A program made the position numbers and the translations under genes. Of a stretch of DNA of 54,497 bases, positions 36,594 to 44,862 are shown piece by piece. Under the pieces are notes generated by a model. That model saw nothing but the letters and a program-made list of their open reading frames with translations, was not told the origin of the DNA and did no database searches. This DNA comes from Candidatus Gastranaerophilales bacterium (GTDB lineage Bacteria; Cyanobacteriota; Vampirovibrionia; Gastranaerophilales; Gastranaerophilaceae). The first letter of the stretch is position 1, and every line of letters begins with the position of its first letter. The stretch spans positions 1 through 54,497 of the forward strand of contig CALVGZ010000014.1 of NCBI GenBank assembly GCA_944327225.1, read 5' to 3'.

Positions 36594-38510
36594 CTAACAA
36601 GGTATAAATACTCTATAGCTTCCACCCCATTTATAGAAATTTGTATTTACGCCATTTTTTCTTATATAATCACTTACTTCTATAGTATTTCCGTTTGCAT
36701 CATGTGCTACCATACAAGCGTGACCCGCCTTGCCATTACTTGCGGTATGTCCCGATTCGTATTCACTCCAACATATTATTGCTCCATCCGGTAAACTATT
36801 TAAATCATCTACAGTAACCTCATCTGTTATTTCAACAAAATCGGAATTACCAACTAGATTTGCTTCGGCAAAATCTTTTCCCTTACTCGGAGTAAATGAA
36901 TGTCCAAACACATTTTCCATAGCAATTCTTACACCCTTTGCACACATTCCAGTTGCCGTAGTATTACCGTCAACATAAGCCAGTATGCTCTGTGCAAGGG
37001 CTTTGCCTTTTTCTTCATCATACATCGAAAGTCCGCTGACACTATATTCTTTTGTTTTTTCCTGATTTATTCTTTCAGTCAATGCAGTATTGATTTTATC
37101 AATTTCAATCTGAGCCAAAGCAACTTCATTTTCCGCATCTGAAATCAATGTTTCTTTTGTTGTATCGTAATTGTTTTTTGCATCCTCATATGCAGACTGC
37201 AATTCTTCAACTTCAGGATATTTTTCTGCAATTTCTTCTTCAAACTCAGCTTTTGTTTCATTTAATTCTTTAAGTTCACTATCCAAAAGCGTTTTAGTTT
37301 CATTCAAACTGTCAAGCGTATCTTGTGCCGTTTGTTGTTCTTCCTGTGCTTGCTCAAGAGCTGTTTCAGTTGACTCAATTTCTTGTTTAAGTTTTGATAT
37401 TTTATTTTCAAGATCCGCCTTTGCATCAGCATCCATAGTGCTTGTATCTGTAGACTCCAACGATGACAAATTTGAATTAAGACTGTTCAATGTGTTTTGA
37501 GTATTTGTAACATTAGCAATACAATTTGCCAAAGCAATTTCCTGTTGTGCAATTTGCGTTTGCTGCTCAGCTATTTCAGTTTCTTTGGAACTTATATTTT
37601 CAATCATTTCATCCAATTGAGCAGCCATATCTTTATTTAACAAACTAAGTTGTTCTTGATATGCTTGATAAGATGTATCAATATTTTGCTGAAGTTCTAA
37701 AAGTCTTGAATCTGTTCCATTATATATTGCTTCAAGTGCGGCTTGTTTTTCTTGCATAGTTGCGTTTGCAATATTGAGTTCATTTTGCAGCTCTTCTTTT
37801 GTCATATTTTCAAGTGTTGGTTCCTGTTGTTGGTTATTTCCAGAATTCTGAGAACCTACATACGAACTTCCACCACTTCCCGAAGAACCATGAGCCTTAT
37901 TTTTAGCATTGATTTTTTCTTCGGTTTTCTCTTTAGCTTCTTTAATTTTTTCTAAACCGCTAAATATATCTTCAAAAGATATGTCGTTTTCATTTCCGTC
38001 TATATTTTTAATATTTTCAAAAAAAGCATTTATTTCATCATTATCCAATTTACCGTCTTTATTTTTATCCAATGATTCAATTACTGTTTCATCTTCTAGT
38101 ATATTATTTAAAACTTCAATAAAATAATTATTCTCATCAATATTGTTTGATGGCTCCTGATTACCAGCATCCGTTGTTAACACTTCAGATTCCACTCCAT
38201 TCAGAGATTCATCCGGCAAAACATCATCTAAATTTTCGGTTTCATCGGCAAATAATAAATTTTTATTTTCTTCTGTTGTTTCCTCATCCTGAGATATTAA
38301 TTTACCATTCACTACTTCCATATCCAAAATATCATTCAGACTTTTTGTAAAAATAGACTCGCTTGTTTCATATTTTATATCTAAATAATTTTTAAATTCT
38401 TCACTATATTGAAAAATGCTAAAACTATTTACAGCATTATTATCATTGGCATATAATCCCAAATCTATTAAATAATTTTTAAAATCATTTATAATCGAAA
38501 TATTATTCAT
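36594..38510 (-). CDS. EF-hand, coiled-coil and CHAP-like protein
   Basis: A 638-residue modular protein. Residues 1-130 are acidic. An EF-hand loop (D148-E159: DKNKDGKLDNDE) is followed by a second, weaker one, then a Ser/Gly/Asn-rich linker (about 205-232), a long Gln/Glu/Ala-rich coiled coil (about 235-490) and a C-terminal domain. That domain has MCAKGVRIAMENVF (candidate nucleophile Cys) and GKAGHACMVAHD (candidate His), like CHAP/NlpC-P60 peptidoglycan amidases. No signal peptide is visible, so export would need another route. AAGGAA precedes the ATG. Enzyme activity is inference. Confidence 0.68.
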   Translation of the reverse strand: MNNISIINDFKNYLIDLGLYANDNNAVNSFSIFQYSEEFKNYLDIKYETSESIFTKSLNDILDMEVVNGKLISQDEETTEENKNLLFADETENLDDVLPDESLNGVESEVLTTDAGNQEPSNNIDENNYFIEVLNNILEDETVIESLDKNKDGKLDNDEINAFFENIKNIDGNENDISFEDIFSGLEKIKEAKEKTEEKINAKNKAHGSSGSGGSSYVGSQNSGNNQQQEPTLENMTKEELQNELNIANATMQEKQAALEAIYNGTDSRLLELQQNIDTSYQAYQEQLSLLNKDMAAQLDEMIENISSKETEIAEQQTQIAQQEIALANCIANVTNTQNTLNSLNSNLSSLESTDTSTMDADAKADLENKISKLKQEIESTETALEQAQEEQQTAQDTLDSLNETKTLLDSELKELNETKAEFEEEIAEKYPEVEELQSAYEDAKNNYDTTKETLISDAENEVALAQIEIDKINTALTERINQEKTKEYSVSGLSMYDEEKGKALAQSILAYVDGNTTATGMCAKGVRIAMENVFGHSFTPSKGKDFAEANLVGNSDFVEITDEVTVDDLNSLPDGAIICWSEYESGHTASNGKAGHACMVAHDANGNTIEVSDYIRKNGVNTNFYKWGGSYRVFIPC

Positions 38511-38648
38511 AATTATATTCCTTATATATAAAGTATATATATAAAAATAAATTGACTACTTGTGATATTGTTACTTAACTTTTTGTAATATAATAATAAT
38601 TTTTTTTCTTTATATGTTTTAACAATTTATAAAATAGGTAGGTAAAGC

Positions 38649-39911
38649 ATGATAATAAATTTTTCAAATGTAAAATTAAATCCAAATTTAATACCTTCTT
38701 TGACGCAAAATAAAACAACCAAACAAGCAAAATTTGACAGTGTAAGTTTTAGCGGTAACGATTTTGCATTAAATTTTTCAGATAAAGATGCCAAAAAAAG
38801 CGTAATATTATATCCCGGCGAAATAAAAAAAATGGAAAAAGGCCGTTGGATATTGCTTCCGTCTTGTGGGGCAACCTTCAGATTGGCAAACAGTGAAAAA
38901 CTGGATACAAAATCAAAAAATTTTCAAGCAAGATTAAAAAGTTTAAAAAACAATGAAGGTTTCACTGTTGGAAGAAATGATTTTGAGGATGAGAACATAA
39001 AAGTCTCAAGAAAACATTTACAATTTTTCAAATTCAATGATGACGTATATGTAAGAGATATTTCACTAAACGGCACTACAGTAAATGCTGATGGAATATT
39101 TAAAAATTATGATTTTAAATATTTACAAGAAAAATATGGCAAGAAACCAAATTTTAGAGAATTAATTAATGAAAAATATTCTTTCATAAGAAAATGTAAA
39201 TATTCTGACAATGGAACCTATGTCGCAGGATTAATACCTATACAAGCAGCAATTGATAAAGATGTTGAATTTGGGTTTAAAAAAATAACCAAAGATTGGG
39301 TTTATAGACGATTTAACAGAATGCCTTATGAAAAAAGCAAAGTCGTTCAAAGAATGTCGTTAAACGTTGTTGCTCACGCTTATTTAATAAAAGAATTGGA
39401 TGATTTTTTTGCAACGGGTTTTTATAGAGACGGAAACGGACAATGGCAATGTCTAAAAAATATAGATACCGTATGTGCTTATTATAAAACTCCTGCAAAA
39501 GCTGTCAACTGGTCAAAAAGACACGATCCTATAACTATATATAGCCAAAATAAAATAACTGATGAATTTTATAAAGCTATAGTAGAGATAACGAGAAAAT
39601 ATAAAAGAAGACCCGAAAGCAATATTCCCCTACAAGGAGTTTGCTCAAAAAATTATTGGATTTCAATTGAAGACGAACCAAATATCGAACAAATAGTCCC
39701 AATCATAGAAGAAGCTGAAAATATCGATAGAAACTTGGGTCTGGCTGTTTATGAAGAATGTTATAAAAATGGAAAAACACCCATAATTAGCACCGGTATA
39801 TTAAATGCTTGCAGAATAGTAATTGATGAATACGAAGAATTTTTGAAACAAGATAAAAAACGTTTTGCAACAATCTCATTAGACAATCTACGTAAATACT
39901 TTAACAAGTAA
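38649..39911 (+). CDS. FHA-domain protein with unknown C-terminal domain
   Basis: A 420-residue soluble protein. Residues about 55-150 form a forkhead-associated fold with FTVGRNDFED, VSRKHLQFFKFNDDVYVRDISLNGTTVN, containing the GR, S-x-K-H and NGT phosphothreonine-binding residues. The remaining 270 residues are unfamiliar (for example FATGFYRDGNGQWQCLKNID). The N-terminus has the FDSVSFSGNDF patch. FHA domains bind phosphothreonine; a Ser/Thr kinase partner is not in the window. An AGGTAGGTAAAG ribosome site precedes the ATG. Confidence 0.8.
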   Translation: MIINFSNVKLNPNLIPSLTQNKTTKQAKFDSVSFSGNDFALNFSDKDAKKSVILYPGEIKKMEKGRWILLPSCGATFRLANSEKLDTKSKNFQARLKSLKNNEGFTVGRNDFEDENIKVSRKHLQFFKFNDDVYVRDISLNGTTVNADGIFKNYDFKYLQEKYGKKPNFRELINEKYSFIRKCKYSDNGTYVAGLIPIQAAIDKDVEFGFKKITKDWVYRRFNRMPYEKSKVVQRMSLNVVAHAYLIKELDDFFATGFYRDGNGQWQCLKNIDTVCAYYKTPAKAVNWSKRHDPITIYSQNKITDEFYKAIVEITRKYKRRPESNIPLQGVCSKNYWISIEDEPNIEQIVPIIEEAENIDRNLGLAVYEECYKNGKTPIISTGILNACRIVIDEYEEFLKQDKKRFATISLDNLRKYFNK

Positions 39912-40331
39912 AATTTAAGTTTTTATTATGCAGAATTTGATTAAGCGAGAAACCGGTTCAAATAATCAGATAGATTTTTCTAATTCAACTAAAAATACTA
40001 ATTTTAACAATTTTTTATAGAGAATGTATAAGCTCAATCAAGCTATACTCCTGTAAAATAAAAAATCTGTGCAGCTATCATCCATTATAATTTTATTTAA
40101 CTGTCCTAACTCACATCTGTATGCTTACATTTATATCCGCTTTGTTGAAGTACGGCTAAATTTCAAAAGGTAGAGATTGCAAAGGTGTCTTGTTCATTCG
40201 GATTTAACAGACATACTCAAAGCTTGTCGCTTTGTGCTGATGCCCTATACTCACTTACGCTCGAATTCCCGACAAACCGCAGGCTTTTGCGAGTTCTCCT
40301 CTCAATCGCTCATTTTAAAAATAATAAATTA
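39912..40331. other. Intergenic stretch with a more GC-rich block beside tmRNA
   Basis: There is no supported gene in these 420 bases. The first half is AT-rich. From about 40120 to 40315 composition rises and the sequence has small dyads, e.g. CAAAGC/GCTTTG around 40218-40235. On the minus strand a stop-bounded frame near 40220-40310 reads ERRTRKSLRFVGN...SEYRASAQSDKL, with no start codon. I recall similar tails on spurious predicted proteins of gut bacteria, but cannot check. It could be a decayed or dispersed repeat, or the flank of an old tmRNA-targeted insertion. Confidence 0.4.
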
Positions 40332-40717
40332 TGGAGATGGCGAGAGTCGAACTCGCGTCCGAAATGATACCGAGGCGATATCTACATTCATAGGCACTTT
40401 TATCTTAAACTATAACCGGAAAATTACCGCAACCAATCAAAGTCCAAAGACAATTTTAAAGATTGCCAACTTCATTTAACTAAAACTTGACGTATGCCGC
40501 CAAATGAAAACATACGCTGTACTTGCATAATTGACCCTACACGCCGGCAAGTTGGGCATATAGAGTGGCTGTCGCTACTATGCAGCGATTGCTCTAGGAG
40601 CAAAATCAGCTTTTACAACGTTATTAGCGTTTATTTTTTTGAAAAGTTTAACGAGTTATTCGGCTCGAAATGCAACCGCAACGATAAACTTCACCCCGTC
40701 GAAACCTTTACATCCCC
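40332..40717 (-). ncRNA. ssrA: Transfer-messenger RNA (tmRNA)
   Basis: A one-piece tmRNA of about 386 nt. The 5' end (40717) reads GGGGATGTAAAGGTTTCGAC and pairs with CATCTCC at the 3' end (40333-40339; discriminator A at 40332); the T-arm GGACGCGAGTTCGACTCTCGCC is intact. CCA is not encoded. The tag frame starts at GCT (40628) and reads ANNVVKADFAPRAIAA then two TAG stops (40575-40580). The ANNxV start and AA end match cyanobacterial-type tags. It rescues stalled ribosomes and tags products for proteolysis. Confidence 0.95.
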
Positions 40718-40745
40718 ATATTTAATTTTCAAAGTGCTTATTTAA

Positions 40746-40773
40746 ATTATAACATTGCAGCCTGTTTTTTCAA
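40746..40773 (-). promoter_or_regulatory. Promoter of tmRNA
   Basis: On the minus strand TTGAAA (40773-40768) and TATAAT (40751-40746) are 16 bases apart. Transcription would start about 20 bases before the mature 5' end, leaving a short leader for RNase P. Confidence 0.6.
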
Positions 40774-40852
40774 TATATAAGCCTTTTATTTAACAAAAGA
40801 ATGATGAACAAAAATTTCAAATAATATATAATTTTTAAAAAAGGAGAGAGAA

Positions 40853-41158
40853 ATGTTTATAGAATTAGATGAAAAAAATTTCGAAAACGAAACAAAACAA
40901 GGTCTAAAACTTGTTGATTTTTATACAACTTGGTGCAAATATTGCAAAAATCAAGAATCGGTTTTAAAAGAATTAAGCGATAACGGTTTTTGGATAGGCA
41001 AACTTGACTGTGATAAACACTCTGAAATTGCACATAAATATGGAGTTTCAGGATTCCCCAGTTTTATTCTTTTCAAAAATGGCGAAATTTCAGCTCAATT
41101 TGCCGGCTATCACACAAAAAGCCAACTTTTAAACCGACTTATGGCTCATATCAATTAA
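40853..41158 (+). CDS. Thioredoxin-family protein with CKYC active site
   Basis: A 101-residue single-domain thioredoxin fold: LVDFYTTWCKYCKNQ with redox pair C28/C31, LDCDKHSEIAHKYGVSGFPSFILF with the cis-proline (GFPS), and NGEISAQFAGYHTKSQL. The active site is WCKYC where thioredoxin has WCGPC, so redox potential or partners probably differ. TATAAT (40827-40832) and a strong AAGGAGAGAG precede the ATG. Its end overlaps cysK tail to tail by 8 bases. Confidence 0.85.
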   Translation: MFIELDEKNFENETKQGLKLVDFYTTWCKYCKNQESVLKELSDNGFWIGKLDCDKHSEIAHKYGVSGFPSFILFKNGEISAQFAGYHTKSQLLNRLMAHIN

Positions 41159-42056
41159 AAACACCGCTTGAAAGATATCTTTCACCTGTATCAGGTATTA
41201 TCACTACAATATTTTTTTTGAAATCTTTTTTTGCTTCTTCTATAGCGGCAAAAACGTTTGCTCCTGCAGAAATTCCTGCAAAAATACCTTCTTTTTTGGC
41301 AAGTTCAACCGTCATATTAATTGCGTCTTCATCTTTAACTGTAATTATTTCATCAATCAAAGTTAAATTTAAGATAGAAGGGCAAAAACCAGCTCCAATA
41401 CCTTGTATTTTGTGAATTCCCGATGTTTTTTTTGTTAAATACGGACTTGAAAAAGGTTCTACTCCAATTACTTTTATATTTGAATTATATTCTTTTAATT
41501 TTTTGGCAATACCGGTTATTGTTCCGCCCGTTCCAATACCTGCAACAAAAATATCAACTTTTCCTTGCGTATCTTTTATAATTTCTTTAGCAGTTGTATA
41601 ATAATGTGCTAAAAAATTGTCGGGATTTTCAAATTGTTGAGGAATGTAGCTGTTCGGATTTTCCTTTTGTAATTCAAAAGCTTTATCAATCGCACCTTTC
41701 ATCCCCAATTTGCCATCAGTTAAAACCAACTTAGCTCCGTAGGCTTTCATTAATTTTTGCCTTTCAACACTCATGCTGTCGGGCATAACAATAGTCAATT
41801 TATAACCCCTTACAGCACAAACAAGAGCAAGCCCTATACCCGTATTTCCGCTTGTAGGCTCAATTATTTCAGTATCTTTTTTGATTAGTCCCCTTTTTTC
41901 GGCTCCTAAAATCATATTCAAAGCTGCCCTATCTTTAATTGAACCGGCAGGATTAAAATATTCTAATTTTGCAAAAACATTTCCCCCTGTGAGCTTATTA
42001 ATTTTAACTAAAGGAGTTGAACCTATTGTCTCCAATATATTATTGTATATTTTCAT
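41151..42056 (-). CDS. cysK: Cysteine synthase (O-acetylserine sulfhydrylase)
   Basis: A PLP enzyme making cysteine from O-acetylserine and sulfide. The 301-residue protein has IGSTPLVKIN, the PLP lysine K41 in NPAGSIKDRAA, EPTSGNTGIGLALV, GIGTGGTITG and the C-terminal VVIIPDTGERYLS. Full length. AAGGG precedes the ATG. CysK and CysM types are close, but the substrate loop TSGNTG favours CysK. No cysE next to it. Confidence 0.93.
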   Translation of the reverse strand: MKIYNNILETIGSTPLVKINKLTGGNVFAKLEYFNPAGSIKDRAALNMILGAEKRGLIKKDTEIIEPTSGNTGIGLALVCAVRGYKLTIVMPDSMSVERQKLMKAYGAKLVLTDGKLGMKGAIDKAFELQKENPNSYIPQQFENPDNFLAHYYTTAKEIIKDTQGKVDIFVAGIGTGGTITGIAKKLKEYNSNIKVIGVEPFSSPYLTKKTSGIHKIQGIGAGFCPSILNLTLIDEIITVKDEDAINMTVELAKKEGIFAGISAGANVFAAIEEAKKDFKKNIVVIIPDTGERYLSSGVFN

Positions 42057-42108
42057 AAAATACCCTTAAATTTTTCTATAATGACACTTACAGTCATTAT
42101 ATTCACAT

Positions 42109-42552
42109 TCAAAGTCTTTTTTCAATATTTAATAAATTATCTGAAATATATTCAACTTCAAAATTATATTTTTTTGCTATTTTTTTAATTCTGTCAAAAT
42201 AAATCATCTGCTCGAAAATTCTATCTGAATCCAAAATTAAAACCACTTTTGGGATTTTTCTTGTCATTAAGCCATAATATAGTGCTTGTCCGACAGCTTC
42301 GTAACTTTTATTTGCAAAATCATACTCTATTGCATACTTTTTAGTTAAACAATCAACTCTGGTCTTATCTTTTAGCTCGTATTCTTCAATACCGCCCACA
42401 CTTGAACAGTGTGCATGTTGAAAAGAAGATTCACTATGGTTATGGTGAACATATTTATATCCGTTAGGTGCATATCTATATTCAAAAGGAGATCCAAAAA
42501 CTACTGAAAATAAAAACACTAAAAACATTATAAATAATGAAATTCTATTCAT
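42109..42552 (-). CDS. Secreted PD-(D/E)XK-like nuclease-fold protein
   Basis: From the ATG at 42552 the protein has a signal peptide (MNRISLFIMFLVFLFSVVFG), a His-rich segment (YKYVHHNHSESSFQHAHC) and a core EYELKDKTRVDCLTKKYAIEYDFANKSYEAVGQALYYGL. The core resembles proteins with G-T-R-x-D-C-L-T...A-x-E-x-D-F...G-Q-A-L-x-Y, a nuclease-like fold. Upstream in-frame starts (ATG 42561, TTG 42588) lack ribosome sites. Enzyme activity and target are unproven. Confidence 0.6.
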   Translation of the reverse strand: MNRISLFIMFLVFLFSVVFGSPFEYRYAPNGYKYVHHNHSESSFQHAHCSSVGGIEEYELKDKTRVDCLTKKYAIEYDFANKSYEAVGQALYYGLMTRKIPKVVLILDSDRIFEQMIYFDRIKKIAKKYNFEVEYISDNLLNIEKRL

Positions 42553-42623
42553 ATAAATCATTCTATCATGCAAAATATATCCATGCAAATTATTATATTT
42601 AACATTTAAGAAAATTAAAGTAA

Positions 42624-42980
42624 ATGGATAATAATTATATGGGTACAGATTTAGATAAGCAAATTGGAGCCAGATTAAGACATTTCAGAACAAAAGCCGG
42701 ACTTACACAAGCACGGCTCGCAGAGATTGCTTGTTGTGAAACATCAACAATAGCTCACTCTGAAATTGGCAAAAATAGAATTTCATTAACTTTGTTAAGT
42801 AAAATATCGGAAATTCTACAAGTCGAACTTTATAAGTTTTTCATTCCTCGTGACCCTGAATCTGATGAAAAAACACTTAAATCCATAAATGATTTACTAA
42901 AAACTGCATCCAAAAATCAACTTGGTTTAATTTACGATACAATAAGCAACATATTAGATTTAACCAATATTGAAAAATAA
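42624..42980 (+). CDS. XRE-family transcriptional regulator
   Basis: A 118-residue protein with a Cro/C1-type helix-turn-helix at about 13-68 (IGARLRHFRTKAGLTQARLAEIACCETSTIAHSEIG...), followed by a short helical tail. It lies just outside the left end of the integrated element and converges on the original tRNA-Glu terminator, so it is likely a chromosomal gene. Targets unknown. Confidence 0.85.
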   Translation: MDNNYMGTDLDKQIGARLRHFRTKAGLTQARLAEIACCETSTIAHSEIGKNRISLTLLSKISEILQVELYKFFIPRDPESDEKTLKSINDLLKTASKNQLGLIYDTISNILDLTNIEK

Positions 42981-43018
42981 AATTTTATTCTTATAAAATA
43001 TTTTAAAATTTAAAACAA

Positions 43019-43042
43019 AAAAGCCACTTACAAGTGGCTTTT
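43019..43042 (-). terminator. Displaced tRNA-Glu terminator (shared with XRE gene)
   Basis: AAAAGCCACTT / AAGTGGCTTTT hairpin. The longer T-run (TTTTTTGTTTT) follows on the minus strand, as expected for a terminator of the minus-strand tRNA-Glu. It sits 2-3 bases from a copy of the tRNA 3' end (43045). The two tRNA-Val genes here have hairpins in the same position after CCA. Confidence 0.7.
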
Positions 43043-43044
43043 AA

Positions 43045-43053
43045 TGGTACCCC
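43045..43053. repeat. attL: left copy of the 9-bp attachment core
   Basis: TGGTACCCC repeats the reverse complement of the tRNA-Glu 3' end (GGGGTACCA) found at 53126-53134. The identical bases stop at position 43053, after four C instead of five. Confidence 0.7.
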
Positions 43054-43189
43054 ATATTGAGAAAAATTCGAAACAAATCGTTCTTGAATTGTACCAATTG
43101 TATGAATTAAGAAATGTTGCTTAGATACTAAAAAATTAAATATGTAAAATAATATATTTTTAATATAATATTTAGTTGAAAGGAATTAA

Positions 43190-43780
43190 ATGAAAAACCG
43201 ATTAAATAATTTAATAAGATGGATTTTATTCTTCATTGCATACTACCCTTTGTTTCTAATATTGCTAATCCAAAATTCAAAACTAATTGATAGGGTTTTT
43301 AGTTGTAATTTTGTTAATTTTAAATTTGTAGAATTGAATGATCCTTTTTTATGGGGAATTAGTCTGGGGTTGATAATTTTTATAACAATTATTATATTCC
43401 TAAAATTTCAAGCAAATACAAACACGATACAGTATAAAGTTTTGTCTGTGAAGGATATTTCTCACGAAACTTTAAATTATATATTAACATATTTAATAGC
43501 CTTTTTGTCTTTAGATATGAATAGTCCTAAAACTATTTTATCTATTATAATATTACTTTTTATAATAGGTGTTATCTACATAAATTCTAATATGCTATAT
43601 GTAAATCCAATATTACAATTATTAGGTTATTCTATATATGAATTAAGTACAACAAGGTATGGCACAAATGAAGAATATAAAATTATCGCAATTTCTGAAA
43701 TTGGAAAGATTAAAAAATGCGAATATGTTGATATATCATTGGTAAATGAAGGTGTTAAAAATATATATTTTGTAAAATAA
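43190..43780 (+). CDS. kwaA: Probable Kiwa membrane protein KwaA
   Basis: A 196-residue protein with about four membrane helices (about 9-28, 52-72, 90-106, 109-130), then a cytoplasmic tail beginning YVNPILQLLGYSIYELSTTR and ending in short beta segments (EYKIIAISEIGKI, YVDISLV). Size, topology, tail and the DUF4868-like gene just downstream fit KwaA, the membrane partner of the two-gene Kiwa antiphage system, which detects phage at the envelope. TATAAT at 43164-43169 and GAAAGGA before the ATG. Family match is from memory of features, so moderately sure. Confidence 0.65.
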   Translation: MKNRLNNLIRWILFFIAYYPLFLILLIQNSKLIDRVFSCNFVNFKFVELNDPFLWGISLGLIIFITIIIFLKFQANTNTIQYKVLSVKDISHETLNYILTYLIAFLSLDMNSPKTILSIIILLFIIGVIYINSNMLYVNPILQLLGYSIYELSTTRYGTNEEYKIIAISEIGKIKKCEYVDISLVNEGVKNIYFVK

Positions 43781-43854
43781 CTTAATAATAAGTTTAAATC
43801 CTTTTTTTATAGTATCATGAGCATGGAAGTTTTAATTATAGAGGAAAAGTTGTA

Positions 43855-44856
43855 TTGCCACATAATTTTTTATCATATGCAAATAGAATAAAAGAAATTG
43901 TTGAAACTGCAAATAGTCAGCAATTAATATTTTTTAAAAGAAAGAAAAGTGGTAGTACTTCAAAATATGAAGCTTATAATTTCGAGTTAGATCAAAACAG
44001 TATTGGTCAAAATCTAAAAAACATTGCAGTTTCAAGTGTTGAAATAAATAGAAGTTGTCAATTAAAAGCCTACACAATAGAACTTGACACAAATGAAAGA
44101 AATACTATATATGAAATTTCTTCAAGTGATGTAGGAAATTTTAGAAAGATTATAGATGCAATGTCAGATAGCTCTCTTAACAGAATAAACGTAGCTACAA
44201 CGGAAGATATTGATCCTAATTTTTATATATTGAATTTTGACAATAATGATGAACAAGTAATGGCATTTACTCATTATTCTCCTGCAACAACATTTAAGGG
44301 AAAATTGATTTTTAAAAACCAAGCTGAGATATATGATAAATGCCTATCAATAGCTACATATGTTCATTGTTTATACTACAGGATAAAATTAGAAGATCAA
44401 CAATATATAGAAAATGTTGTGATTTTTAAAAATGGCAAATCAAAATTTGAACAAATTTTTGACTACAAAGAAGATTATAGGGCTAGGGCAACGGCAACAA
44501 TTAGAGAACTTGAAAATTTGAATTTAATATCTAATGCAGATGCTTTTGAATTAAAAGCAATGACTGATGAATATTTTATAAGAAAATTAGCTAAAATTAA
44601 TCTTGAGAACAAAATAGAAATTGTTAGAAATAATTTTGAAAGTTTAGTAAAAGCAAATAATGATTTTCAAGAATTGGGGGTACAAATAAATACCAATACT
44701 CGAACTATTTTAATACCTCATAATGCAGACAAAAATTATATAAGAAGTGTTTTATCTTTACTTAATACAGAACCAATGCAAAATTTAATATCACAAGCAA
44801 AGGTATTAATACCGGATAACAATACACCCGTTCAACAAAGATTTTTTTTAGCCTAA
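43855..44856 (+). CDS. kwaB: Probable Kiwa effector KwaB (DUF4868-like)
   Basis: A 333-residue soluble protein. The middle has VVIFKNGKSKFEQIFDYKEDYRARATA then REFY-type FIRKLAKIN, the pattern of DUF4868 (V.F.nGk..F...FDf...Y...A...L..L...R.LAK). KwaB works with KwaA and blocks phage DNA functions. The start is a TTG at 43855 with GAGGAA 8 bases upstream; there is no better ATG. It lies 74 bases after kwaA and ends 6 bases from the convergent NACHT gene with no visible terminator. Confidence 0.65.
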   Translation: MPHNFLSYANRIKEIVETANSQQLIFFKRKKSGSTSKYEAYNFELDQNSIGQNLKNIAVSSVEINRSCQLKAYTIELDTNERNTIYEISSSDVGNFRKIIDAMSDSSLNRINVATTEDIDPNFYILNFDNNDEQVMAFTHYSPATTFKGKLIFKNQAEIYDKCLSIATYVHCLYYRIKLEDQQYIENVVIFKNGKSKFEQIFDYKEDYRARATATIRELENLNLISNADAFELKAMTDEYFIRKLAKINLENKIEIVRNNFESLVKANNDFQELGVQINTNTRTILIPHNADKNYIRSVLSLLNTEPMQNLISQAKVLIPDNNTPVQQRFFLA

Positions 44857-44862
44857 ATACAA

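Noticed and set aside
36576-38350. Plus-strand frames opposite the EF-hand/coiled-coil gene
   Set aside because: Shadow frames of repetitive coiled-coil codons; low-complexity Ser/Phe-rich translations without ribosome sites.
39927-40019. 30-codon frame MQNLIKRETGSNNQ... after the FHA gene
   Set aside because: No ribosome-binding site or promoter box and low-complexity composition; likely chance.
40177-40745. Open frames of 60-100 codons over and beside the tmRNA (e.g. one ending WRWRESNSRPK)
   Set aside because: They are antisense or overlapping readings of the tmRNA and its flank; the structured RNA explains the sequence.
43779-43794. AACTTA-ATAA-TAAGTT dyad after kwaA followed by T-rich sequence
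   Set aside because: An all-A/T-rich short stem inside a likely operon is too weak to call a terminator in such AT-rich DNA.
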